Source of the DNA: Verrucomicrobiota bacterium
GTDB lineage: Bacteria > Verrucomicrobiota > Verrucomicrobiia > Chthoniobacterales > UBA10450
DNA: 7,463 nucleotides
Direction of reading: 5' to 3'
Assembly: GCA_003221375.1 (NCBI GenBank)
Contig: QHRI01000350.1
Coordinates: 1-7,463 of the forward strand
In this document: one piece after another, positions 1-6,578 of the stretch
Layout of the letters: each line of letters opens with the position of its first letter
Numbering within the stretch: position 1 is the stretch's first letter
Made by a program: the position numbers and the translations under genes
Notes under the pieces: generated by a model
Databases searched by the model: none
What the model was told of the DNA's origin: nothing
What the model saw: only the letters and a program-made list of their open reading frames with translations

Positions 1-2
1 AG

Positions 3-662
3 AATGAAGGCCGCCGCGAGCTCGATTCGGTTGTTATCAACGTCGAACTCACACTTGCCAGCATTATCCAAGGCGTTGCCCTATTTTTCTTAACGGACAA
101 TGCTCGTTCGGTTTTTACGATGCGACATTGGGCGTCGTTTCCTTACGTTGCCGCCGGTTTATGTGTGATCTTCATCTTCTGGTCACGATCAATCATTCAC
201 ACGCTCACGCTGATTCGTTGGCCGATGGAATTTGGGCACAACTTTTTCTACATCGGTTGCGCACTCGGCGAAGCGATTCTCTTTAGCCGTCTCGACGATC
301 CACTGGCCTGGTTTCAGCTAAGCGCCACCTACGCGGCTGTTGTGTGGTTACTTTTCATCTACGATATGCGGTTGATTCATGCCCGCGTCGCCGAAGCGCG
401 CAGCGAGGCCGATCACGCGCTTTACGCGCGCGCCAGGGCCGATCAATTGCGCAACATTTATGCGCTCGTTCCCTTGCTTTTTTTCCTCAATCTCGCCTGC
501 GCACTCGCCATTTGGACCTGGCCTGATTTGTTCATCGCCCGCAGTGGTCATGTGTGGTTGATCGGTGCGCAACTCGTTTCATTTATCGCTTATCTTATTT
601 TTATTGGTCGGCATTTTAGCAAGATTGCGCAGCTTCTCTTGCAGAGCCGACAAGTAAATTGA
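3..662 (+). CDS. Six-helix membrane protein of unknown function, 5' end cut by the window
   Basis: I do not recognise a family. The reading frame is open from the first complete codon at base 3 to the TGA at 660-662 (219 codons visible). The ATG at 120 is probably internal, because the codons before it encode a good membrane helix (VELTLASIIQGVALFFL), so the true start lies upstream of the window. I count six hydrophobic segments: bases about 42-95, 138-205, 237-290, 315-380, 465-520 and 555-610. A charged, Arg/Glu/Ala-rich helix (RVAEARSEADHALYARARAD, bases 387-446) separates segments 4 and 5 and is probably cytoplasmic. No signal peptide or catalytic motif is visible. The gene converges on the GYF_2 protein gene with a 43-bp gap. 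A small integral inner-membrane protein is well supported; its role is unknown. Confidence 0.75.
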   Translation, partial: NEGRRELDSVVINVELTLASIIQGVALFFLTDNARSVFTMRHWASFPYVAAGLCVIFIFWSRSIIHTLTLIRWPMEFGHNFFYIGCALGEAILFSRLDDPLAWFQLSATYAAVVWLLFIYDMRLIHARVAEARSEADHALYARARADQLRNIYALVPLLFFLNLACALAIWTWPDLFIARSGHVWLIGAQLVSFIAYLIFIGRHFSKIAQLLLQSRQVN

Positions 663-705
663 TGGTGTTCCGCCGTACCGAACTGATGCGGCGCCAGCGG
701 CAACA

Positions 706-1839
706 CTAGTGTTTTCTTCGGCTATTAATGTAGAGCACGACGAAAGCGATCCCGACCAGGGGTTGAAGAATTTTTTGCAATAGGCCCAACGCAAAACCCA
801 AAACATCAAACCCGCGCGCGCGCTGGGCTTCAGTCAGTTTCTGGAACAGCGCTTGTGGATCTTGAGTGGTCATTAATTCATTCAAAGAATGCTGCAGTGT
901 GGGCCACTGCGAGACGAGCGCGATCACTAGGACAAATGCAAACCAGAGGGACGAAATAAAAACGCCGCGCCATAACGGTCGTTGGAACCATGGAAGCTCG
1001 CGACCGCTGTGCGCCAGGGTCCGACTTTCGCGCAACGAATCGACGACTCCCGCATTTTCGAGCACGGCACATTGCTGCCAGAAAAGCACATTGACGAAAA
1101 AACGGCCGAACATCCAAACTTGCAGAACTAATAAAGCGAGCGCGAGGAGGATCACAAATAATGAGGACGCGCCAGCGACGATCATCGCTGCGATCAGCAA
1201 CGCAAACACGGTCAGCAAGAAGAAAACGCCATAGACAAAGATGCACAGCGCCGCGACCCGCGGCCAGAACCGGACAGATTCATTAAGCGCAGCGAAAAAT
1301 CCAAGGCGGCGCCCGGCCGTAATTTCAGTCGTGAAGATTTGAATGCCCGCCACGTAAATGGGCCACATCGCCAGCGAGACGATGAACATTAAGAAAACAA
1401 AAGCCCCCGCAGCGAGAGCGCGTAAATCGGCGTCTGAAGCCTGCATATTCTGCGTCCACATCGCCGCCAGCTGCCCGCATACTGAAGGCAGAACTACTAG
1501 GAGCGTGAGCGCAAGGAATTGAAGAAAGCCTCTTGCATATATCCGAAAGGTCTCGGCTAGAATCTGACCGAAGGCGCGAGCCTGTAGTGGCGGCTGTGTC
1601 AGCCGCGAAGGGCCGGCAGTGACAGGCGCCCCTACATTGAATAGCCCGGGAATCTCCGCCGCAAACGTCCAAAGCTCAGCGCCCGCGCGGCGAGCTTCGT
1701 TTGCAGGAAGCACTCGGCCCTCCGCTTTCCATTCACGGAGTGTGTCGATATCGGCCGGCCCGTATTCTCTGCCATCAACGCGTACGATCCATTCCTCGGT
1801 CACGCCTTGATCATCCCGTGTCATGCATTCAGAATTCAT
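706..1839 (-). CDS. GYF_2 (DUF4339) domain membrane protein
   Basis: A 377-aa protein with two parts. Residues about 16-67 match the GYF_2/DUF4339 fold: W-x-V-R-V-D-G-R-E-Y-GP near the start, then LREWKAEGRVLP and ELWTFAAEIPGLF. This small domain is known as a presumed peptide- or protein-binding module at the N-terminus of bacterial membrane proteins. A proline-rich linker (about 68-88) leads to a membrane region with about six hydrophobic segments (roughly residues 105-128, 143-172, 195-225, 226-250, 290-312, 350-372), resembling the YciC/glycerophosphodiesterase-type membrane domains. The C-terminus is basic (NSRRKH). Start choice: the ATG at 1839 has no Shine-Dalgarno; the ATG at 1824 (MTRDDQG) is an equally possible start. 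The linker contains a palindromic REP-like element read through as codons. The substrate or partner cannot be told from the sequence. Confidence 0.85.
   Translation of the reverse strand: MNSECMTRDDQGVTEEWIVRVDGREYGPADIDTLREWKAEGRVLPANEARRAGAELWTFAAEIPGLFNVGAPVTAGPSRLTQPPLQARAFGQILAETFRIYARGFLQFLALTLLVVLPSVCGQLAAMWTQNMQASDADLRALAAGAFVFLMFIVSLAMWPIYVAGIQIFTTEITAGRRLGFFAALNESVRFWPRVAALCIFVYGVFFLLTVFALLIAAMIVAGASSLFVILLALALLVLQVWMFGRFFVNVLFWQQCAVLENAGVVDSLRESRTLAHSGRELPWFQRPLWRGVFISSLWFAFVLVIALVSQWPTLQHSLNELMTTQDPQALFQKLTEAQRARGFDVLGFALGLLQKILQPLVGIAFVVLYINSRRKH
1584..1606 (+). repeat. REP-like palindrome inside the GYF_2 gene
   Basis: GTAG (1584-1587) is followed by a perfect 7-bp stem, GCGGCTG (1590-1596) pairing with CAGCCGC (1600-1606), around a 3-base loop. 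GTAG heading a small GC-rich hairpin is the layout of REP elements mobilised by RAYT/TnpA-REP transposases. The element lies within the - strand gene and encodes part of its proline-rich linker (RLTQPPLQ), where an insertion would be tolerated. Only one copy of this exact sequence is in the window, so repeat status is an inference. Confidence 0.4.
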
Positions 1840-1854
1840 TTATCAGTCTTTACG

Positions 1855-2766
1855 ATGAAACTCCTGCTTATCGATGGTCACTATTACGTTTATCGCTCGT
1901 TTTTCGCTATCCCGAATCTCTCGAATTCAAAAGGCGAACCAACAAACGCAATTTTCGGTTTCACAAAAACGTTGCGGTTAATGATTAAGCATCTGCAACC
2001 GGAGTTAGGCGCAGTTTTTTGGGATGAAGGAATGCCGGAGCGCCGGGTAAAACTCCAGCCTGCCTACAAAGAGACACGCAAGGAAATGCCCAAGCCGATG
2101 GTCCCGCAGCTTGATTTCATCCAGAACCTGACACCCTTGCTGGGGTTCCAAAGTATTTCCCTCCCCAACACAGAGGCCGACGACCTGATGGGCTGTTATG
2201 CCATCGCCGCCTGCAAACGACCGGAAATGGAAGTTGTGCTCGCAACCAATGACAAGGATTTATATCAACTCGTTGGCCCGTGTGTAAAAGTTTATACCAC
2301 GGCGAAGGCGGATCTTGCCTCACCAAAGGACGCGTTCGCCTTGCTAAGCGAAGAGCAAGTCGCAGCGAAATGGGAGGTCCCACCGAATCTTATCGGCGAT
2401 GTCCTCGCGTTGGCGGGCGATTCAGTCGATAACATCCCGGGAATTGGATTGGGCCGTAAAACCGCTGCGGGACTGATTCGTGAGTTCGGCGGCATCGATT
2501 CATTGCTGGCCAATATCGAAAAAGTGAAAAGTGCGCGAACTCGCGAGAAGCTCGCTAACTCTCGCGACCAAATTTTGGAAAACCGAAAAATGGTCGAGCT
2601 GGATTGCCATCTGGAACTGCCGGTGCCAATCGATCAGCTCCGAATCGAACCGGATTATCCGAATCTGATCCGCGCGCTGGAGCAGTGTGAATTTAAATCG
2701 TTGCTCCAGGAAGTTCGCGACGAGGCAGGGCGACTCCGAAGCGATGTTCAGAGGAATCTTCTGTAG
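1855..2766 (+). CDS. Stand-alone 5'-3' exonuclease (Pol I 5' nuclease / H3TH family)
   Basis: A 303-aa structure-specific 5' nuclease equivalent to the N-terminal domain of DNA polymerase I, acting on RNA primers or 5' flaps in repair and replication. All metal-binding acidic positions of the family are present: D7 (LLLIDGHYYVYRSF), D57, E107/D109/D110 (EADD), D133/D135 (TNDKDLYQL) and D189/D192 (GDSVDNIPGIGLGRKTA, the helix-3-turn-helix region). The arch-type AYKETR segment is at 70-75. The chain ends soon after the nuclease domain, so no proofreading or polymerase domain is attached. An in-frame ATG at 1807 would add 16 residues, but it overlaps the divergent gene, and MKLLLIDGHYYVYRSF aligns with the family N-terminus, so 1855 is preferred. 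There is no clear Shine-Dalgarno. It could be an ExoIX-like/YpcP-like accessory to a full PolA encoded elsewhere. Confidence 0.93.
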   Translation: MKLLLIDGHYYVYRSFFAIPNLSNSKGEPTNAIFGFTKTLRLMIKHLQPELGAVFWDEGMPERRVKLQPAYKETRKEMPKPMVPQLDFIQNLTPLLGFQSISLPNTEADDLMGCYAIAACKRPEMEVVLATNDKDLYQLVGPCVKVYTTAKADLASPKDAFALLSEEQVAAKWEVPPNLIGDVLALAGDSVDNIPGIGLGRKTAAGLIREFGGIDSLLANIEKVKSARTREKLANSRDQILENRKMVELDCHLELPVPIDQLRIEPDYPNLIRALEQCEFKSLLQEVRDEAGRLRSDVQRNLL

Positions 2767-2890
2767 TGATGGGCGGGAATACGAACGTTATTAATTGCCT
2801 GGCTTTCAATAACTAACGCTCAGACACGGATTTTTCGTAAAAAAGTTGAACGCGCGCCCCTACGGACTGTCAAACTCAACAGGTTAAGGC

Positions 2891-2961
2891 GATTCGGGTA
2901 GTTGCACGTTTTTCTTATATTCGTTGTTTCTCCTTAGCGTGCGCTGCCCGAATCTTTTTTT
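2891..2961 (+). terminator. Probable rho-independent terminator, or the 3' end of a small RNA
   Basis: GATTCGGG (2891-2898) pairs perfectly with CCCGAATC (2947-2954). After a small internal loop, GCACG (2904-2908) pairs with CGTGC (2938-2942). The outer stem is followed at once by seven T (2955-2961), the arrangement of an intrinsic terminator on the + strand. The apical loop is unusually large (29 bases, pyrimidine-rich, with TTTCTCCTTA). It lies 125 bp after the exonuclease stop codon, so it may end that transcript. The long loop and its distance also allow a separate small RNA. Confidence 0.5.
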
Positions 2962-3089
2962 ATCTATTTGAGTGTCCCTAGCTCGGCCCTTTTGGTTGTC
3001 GCGCGATTCGGCGATGGCGCCTGTACCGTCCGCTTGCGAGCGCTGGGTTTGATAGACGCGTTTGCGTTTCGCGCTTATCGTTTTTCGCG

Positions 3090-3114
3090 CGCCCGGAAAC
3101 TTTGAATCCGGGCG
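3090..3114 (+). promoter_or_regulatory. GC-rich hairpin in the nadC leader
   Basis: CGCCCGGA (3090-3097) pairs perfectly with TCCGGGCG (3107-3114) around a 9-base loop, ending 37 bases before the nadC ATG. No T tract follows on either strand, so it is not an intrinsic terminator. Its position fits a leader structure or an operator for a dimeric repressor, but I recognise no known NAD-related riboswitch or repressor site. Confidence 0.3.
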
Positions 3115-3151
3115 ATCCATTTCGTCAAACTCAGTATTCAGCAATTTTTCG

Positions 3152-4000
3152 ATGAAGTCAGACCGTTACGATCCTATTGCCGCAGCTCTCAACGAAGATA
3201 TCGGTCAGGGCGATATCACGACTGATTTTTTCGTTCCCGAAACGCTTCGTGCAACGGGACGCGTTACGGCGCGTGAAAATGCCATCGTCGCCGGCACAGG
3301 AGCCGCAGCGGAAGTTTTTCGGCGCGTCGATTCTTCCATGGACATTCAGGTTGTCCGTCGAGACGGCGATGAAATTGTAGTCGGCGACCCCATTATCGAG
3401 GTCCGCGGCTTGGCGCGTTCAATACTGAAGGCGGAACGCGTCGCGCTGAATTTCTTGCAGCGCCTTTGCGGCATCGCAACTCTTACGCGTCAATTTGTAG
3501 CTGCTGTTGGCAACCATCCGGCCAAGATTCTGGATACGCGCAAAACCACGCCCGGATTGCGGGCATTGGAAAAGGCCGCAGTGGTCGCCGGCGGTGGCGT
3601 CAACCATCGGTTTGGCTTGTACGACATGGTGCTTGTGAAAGACAATCACCTGGCGACGTTCGGAGGACTTTCGAGTTTCGCCGATCGAATTCGTCAGCTG
3701 CGTAAAGAACGACCAAACATCCGCATCGAAGTAGAAGTTGATGATCTGGAGCAAGCGCGCGCTTTTGCCGAAGTTGACGGCATAGACATCATTCTTCTCG
3801 ACAACATGACGCCTGCCCAGATGCGAGAGGCCATCGCTCTGAGGAAGGATAACATCCAGTTTGAAGCGAGTGGTGGTGTTACACTGAAAAATGTGAAGCG
3901 CATCGCAGCAACAGGAGTCGATTACATTTCCATTGGCGGGCTGACGAACGCCGCGCGCGCGATCGATATTGGCTTGGAAATGACCCAGGTTCCCGGCTGA
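3152..4000 (+). CDS. nadC: Nicotinate-nucleotide pyrophosphorylase (quinolinate phosphoribosyltransferase)
   Basis: A 282-aa cytoplasmic enzyme converting quinolinate and PRPP to nicotinate mononucleotide, CO2 and pyrophosphate in de novo NAD synthesis. The length is typical of NadC. Diagnostic segments run in order: EDIGQGDITTD (15-25), ERVALNFLQRLCGIAT (95-110), DTRKTTPGLR (128-137), GGGVNHRFGLYD with VKDNH (147-166), EVEVDD (193-198), LLDNM (215-219) and EASGGV (238-243). The phosphate-binding end reads SIGGLTNAARAIDIGLEM, where most relatives have LTHS; this is a mild variation. The frame is open upstream to 3062, but MKSDRYDPIAAALNEDIG aligns with the usual N-terminus, so ATG 3152 is chosen, though it lacks a clear Shine-Dalgarno. 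The biotin ligase gene follows after 8 bp, probably co-transcribed. Confidence 0.96.
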   Translation: MKSDRYDPIAAALNEDIGQGDITTDFFVPETLRATGRVTARENAIVAGTGAAAEVFRRVDSSMDIQVVRRDGDEIVVGDPIIEVRGLARSILKAERVALNFLQRLCGIATLTRQFVAAVGNHPAKILDTRKTTPGLRALEKAAVVAGGGVNHRFGLYDMVLVKDNHLATFGGLSSFADRIRQLRKERPNIRIEVEVDDLEQARAFAEVDGIDIILLDNMTPAQMREAIALRKDNIQFEASGGVTLKNVKRIAATGVDYISIGGLTNAARAIDIGLEMTQVPG

Positions 4001-4008
4001 CAGTTGAG

Positions 4009-4623
4009 ATGCTGGACCGGCTCATTGCTGAGGAATTACAGGCCGACCTCGTCAGTGCTGTAATCGGCCGGGAGATCATTGTTCTCAAGCAAACTGGCTC
4101 GACAAACGACGCAATTTTGCAAATCGCTAATCCAAATTCAGACGAAGGCTTGGTTGTTTTCGCCGAGCACCAGACCGCCGGGCGCGGTCAGCGCGGGAAT
4201 CGATGGGAATCGGCAGCACGAAAAGGACTTTGGTTTTCGATTCTTTTGCGGCCGAAAATCGCCCTCGCGAGTTCGCCGCGACTCACTGCCTGGGCAGCCG
4301 AAGCCATCTCCAGTGCAATCCAGAACGAATTTTCTCTCACACCTGCGATTAAACTTCCGAACGACGTGCAAATCGATGGGCGCAAGGTCGCCGGCGTCCT
4401 GATAGAGATGCGAGCCCAGGAGAAAGCAGCGCATCTGGCTATTGCCGGTATCGGAGTGAATGTGAATCAATCCCTCGAGGATTTTCCGGAGGAGCTGCAA
4501 GACAAGGCAATTTCCCTGGCGATGGTGCTTAGCACACAAGTCGATCGCCAAAAATTTGCTATTGCTCTCTTACGAGAACTGGATCGGACCTATTGTGAAA
4601 AATTCGGGAGCACGGGGCTATAG
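4009..4623 (+). CDS. birA: Biotin-[acetyl-CoA carboxylase] ligase, catalytic domain only
   Basis: A 204-aa enzyme that makes biotinyl-5'-AMP and transfers biotin to the carrier lysine of acetyl-CoA carboxylase and similar enzymes. Family motifs are QTGSTNDA (28-35), AEHQTAGRGQRGNRW (52-66; biotinyl-AMP-binding GRG loop), KLPNDV (115-120; KWPND in most relatives), GRKVAGVLIEM (124-134; carries the biotin-contacting lysine) and GIGVNVN (147-153). There is no N-terminal DNA-binding domain, so it is a monofunctional ligase rather than a BirA-type repressor. It also stops shortly after the catalytic core and lacks the C-terminal SH3-like domain of about 45 residues that normally follows. An A5 run at 4598-4602, seven codons before the stop, could mark a frameshift: one added A would extend the protein about 33 codons to a TGA at 4701-4703. 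It follows nadC by 8 bp and converges on the next gene. Confidence 0.9.
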   Translation: MLDRLIAEELQADLVSAVIGREIIVLKQTGSTNDAILQIANPNSDEGLVVFAEHQTAGRGQRGNRWESAARKGLWFSILLRPKIALASSPRLTAWAAEAISSAIQNEFSLTPAIKLPNDVQIDGRKVAGVLIEMRAQEKAAHLAIAGIGVNVNQSLEDFPEELQDKAISLAMVLSTQVDRQKFAIALLRELDRTYCEKFGSTGL

Positions 4624-4709
4624 CCGAGGCGCCGACGTCGGTTCGTTCGCGCGATTGGAAACAAAGAGCTGCCGCGATCAACGCCCGCGAGCTACAACTT
4701 TGAAACTCA

Positions 4710-5717
4710 TTAATTTTCCGACTCCCGCGCAAGCCAATCGCGGTAGCGATCGATAGCGGTTTTATGATCGAGCAGTAGTTGCTTATCCGTGCCGTGCGCC
4801 ACGGCCATGATGTTGACACTCTTGAATTCCGGGCCGGCGTCGCGCCAGTAGCAATGCGTGAGGATGTGATGGCGACCAACTTCGCCGCCCGCTTCAATTT
4901 CACGACCACGCGGCACAGCCCAATGAAACAGCGCGTTGAACCTCGTCACACGTACACCGCCCACCGATGGTTTGACGTGTTCCAGGAAAGTTGAAAAGCG
5001 CCCGATGATCTTGCGCGCATTCAATTCTTCCGCCACCCGGTAGAATTCTTCCGCAGAGACGCCGGCCTCATCAGCCCGCGCAACCCATGGCGACGCCTTG
5101 ATCTCTTCCGGAGCAAATTCGCGCTTAAGTGCGAGCAGAACATCCCATTCGCGCTCACTCAAATCGACAATCTGCACCGGAATCATTTTTGCTGGCTGAT
5201 CTGCCTTACTGCCGGGCTCAATCATTTTCCGTCGAACATGTCCCACTCCCAAAGTGAAAATCCCTTTTGCCGGCATAAGGCGGAATCGCTCCGCGTCGAC
5301 TTTTTTCGCAAGCAATTCGCAATGGGCTTCCAATGAAAATCCCTGAGGGACCTTTACCGTAGTCCAAAGTTTGTAGTCAGATCCGGCCCTGAGAGTGTCT
5401 GTGGAGCGCAACACGACGTGTCCCGAAAAAGGATCGTGTTGAAACATCCAGTCGAATGCCGCGTCGATTTTGTCCTCAGGAACTTTCCACGCCACCAGTG
5501 CCCCCTCAGCCAGATTCGTGGCGAGCAAGGTTTGCCGGACACGCCGAATCGTGCCCGCGCGCAACATTGCGGCAATCCGTGCCATAACAACATCGGCACC
5601 TACACCTGAATGGTTCGCAATTTCCTCAAAAGGTTCGCGCACGAATCCTTCGATCTTGTCCTCTGAAATCGCGAGAATCTTCGCATTGACTGGATCGTCA
5701 TGTTCGATCGGCAGCAT
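4710..5717 (-). CDS. AhbA/AhbB-like two-domain protein (siroheme decarboxylase / Lrp-AsnC-like family)
   Basis: A 335-aa protein built as a tandem duplication. Each half has a winged-helix of Lrp/AsnC type (about residues 25-65, PFEEIANHSGV...RIAAMLRAGTIRRV; and about 185-245, ending LNARKIIGRFSTFLEH) followed by an alpha/beta domain. The first alpha/beta domain carries GHVVLR (99-104) and DYKLWTTVKVP (114-124), matching the HNYxR...NLWFT motif of AhbA. The second carries THCYWRD (287-293) and NIMAVAHGT (302-310), matching the SHCYxRP...YNxxxMxHG motif of AhbB. In known systems these proteins decarboxylate siroheme to didecarboxysiroheme for the alternative haem or haem d1 pathways, and fused forms (NirDL) exist. 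A DNA-binding regulator remains possible. No haem gene is adjacent. ATG 5717 aligns best with family N-termini and has a weak GGCGGA upstream; a GTG at 5771 would add 18 unlikely residues. It lies 98 bp downstream of trhA on the same strand. Confidence 0.75.
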   Translation of the reverse strand: MLPIEHDDPVNAKILAISEDKIEGFVREPFEEIANHSGVGADVVMARIAAMLRAGTIRRVRQTLLATNLAEGALVAWKVPEDKIDAAFDWMFQHDPFSGHVVLRSTDTLRAGSDYKLWTTVKVPQGFSLEAHCELLAKKVDAERFRLMPAKGIFTLGVGHVRRKMIEPGSKADQPAKMIPVQIVDLSEREWDVLLALKREFAPEEIKASPWVARADEAGVSAEEFYRVAEELNARKIIGRFSTFLEHVKPSVGGVRVTRFNALFHWAVPRGREIEAGGEVGRHHILTHCYWRDAGPEFKSVNIMAVAHGTDKQLLLDHKTAIDRYRDWLARESEN

Positions 5718-5815
5718 GCCAACTGTTCCGCCGACGACGCTATTTTGTCCAACTGATCCAAGAACGTGCACGTCTTGTCCATACAGCGGTTAAGCGTGCA
5801 GTGCCCAGATTGTCG

Positions 5816-6481
5816 TTAGGCGGCGCACGTGAGCACGGCCAAAAAATGGCACGACGTGCCCACAAGGACGAATAGGTGCCAGACAAAATGCCCGTAGCGC
5901 AGCCGCTCGTTCGCGAAAAACAAAGTTCCCGCTGTGTAAGCGATGCCGCCGGCGATTAACCAGAGCACCGCCGACCACGGAATCACCAGCGCAAGTGGAT
6001 GTATGAAGACGAGTCCCAGCCACCCCGTCCCGAGATAGAGAGTCATCGCAAGTTTCCGATGACGCAGCGTGCCGCGCGTTGCTTTCATAAACACGCCAAA
6101 AAGCGCCAGGGACCAGACAATGCCGAGCATGGTTAACCCGCCAGTCCCGCGCAACGGGCCGAGCGCGAACGGCGTGTAAGTTCCGGCGATCAGCAAGAAA
6201 ATCGCTGCGTGGTCCAGCGTTTGAAGAAAAAATTTCGCGCGCGTGCGAGGCCATGCGTGGTAGAGCATCGATCCCAGATACAGTAGCAACATGGTTGCCG
6301 TGAAAATAATCGTGCCGATTAGAAAAGAACTGCTTCCGCTGCGAAACGCTGCCAGAACCAGAATCGGCGTGCCAATCATTGCTCCCACAAACCCAATCCC
6401 GTGGCTGATACTATTCGCTAGTTCTTCGCCAGCTGATTGCGTCCACCTCGGCAAGACCAGCGACTTGTCGACAACGTTCAT
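5816..6481 (-). CDS. trhA: Hemolysin III / TrhA family membrane protein (PAQR-like)
   Basis: A 221-aa protein with seven predicted membrane helices, the usual size for TrhA/YqfA. Family motifs are EELANSISHGIG (19-30), GSMLYH (70-75), LDHAAIFLLIAGTYTP (89-104), and the last helix with GHFVWHLFVL...CHF (197-213). S71-x3-H75, D90 and H198-x3-H202 match the zinc-site pattern of PAQR receptors, suggesting a metal-dependent hydrolase-like fold in the inner membrane. Bacterial members have been linked to membrane energetics and haemolysis, but the physiological role is unsettled. Start is uncertain: GGAGGGG abuts the ATG at 6481, which is closer than ideal, while ATGs at 6490/6493 and a frame open to 6586 add residues of no evident homology. 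It is divergent from the HAD gene, with a 97-bp gap. Confidence 0.92.
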   Translation of the reverse strand: MNVVDKSLVLPRWTQSAGEELANSISHGIGFVGAMIGTPILVLAAFRSGSSSFLIGTIIFTATMLLLYLGSMLYHAWPRTRAKFFLQTLDHAAIFLLIAGTYTPFALGPLRGTGGLTMLGIVWSLALFGVFMKATRGTLRHRKLAMTLYLGTGWLGLVFIHPLALVIPWSAVLWLIAGGIAYTAGTLFFANERLRYGHFVWHLFVLVGTSCHFLAVLTCAA

Positions 6482-6578
6482 CCCCTCCATCATGCAATGC
6501 GCATCCAGTGGTTTTGCCAAGCAAAAATGGCGACTTGGTATTCGGCGTTGAATGTTGGACGGTGACTGTTCGATTCCC

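Larger units (their letters stand above)
2767..3151. other. 385-bp gap between the exonuclease gene and nadC
   Basis: No convincing gene is present. The first 120 bp after the exonuclease stop are featureless. Then follow a two-part stem-loop ending in T7 (2891-2961), a T- and GC-mixed stretch with a small perfect hairpin CGCTTGCGAGCG (about 3031-3042), and a GC-rich hairpin (3090-3114) just ahead of nadC. GTCAAACTCA occurs twice, near 2870 and 3124. The gap is long compared with the others in this window (8-98 bp), so it probably holds the end of one transcript and the promoter and leader of the nadC-biotin ligase operon. Confidence 0.5.

Noticed and set aside
663..718. Perfect palindrome AACACTAGTGTT (702-713) and weak stem CGCCG/CGGCG (671-675, 689-693) between convergent genes, as a terminator
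   Set aside because: The palindrome has no loop and overlaps the stop codon of the - strand gene; the other stem is short with a 13-base loop and no T tract.
2884..3144. 86-codon basic open frame on the - strand filling the gap before nadC
   Set aside because: It begins with TTG, has no ribosome-binding site or recognisable domain, overlaps the terminator-like stem and the nadC leader hairpin, and is low-complexity and Lys/Arg-rich.
3062..3151. Upstream ATG that would lengthen NadC by 30 residues
   Set aside because: The extra residues have no counterpart in NadC and would be encoded by the leader hairpin; the ATG at 3152 fits the family N-terminus.
4628..4641. Palindrome CCGACGTCGG after the biotin ligase gene as a terminator or operator
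   Set aside because: Only 10 bp, no loop, no T tract; expected by chance in GC-rich DNA.
4556..4756. 66-codon + strand open frame overlapping the end of the biotin ligase gene
   Set aside because: It overlaps both the ligase and the convergent gene, and its residues resemble no protein family; the other alternative frame reads more like protein.
5764..5773. Palindrome ACGTGCACGT upstream of the AhbA/AhbB-like gene as an autoregulatory site
   Set aside because: Short and single; suggestive for an Lrp-like protein, but nothing else supports it, and it overlaps an alternative GTG start.
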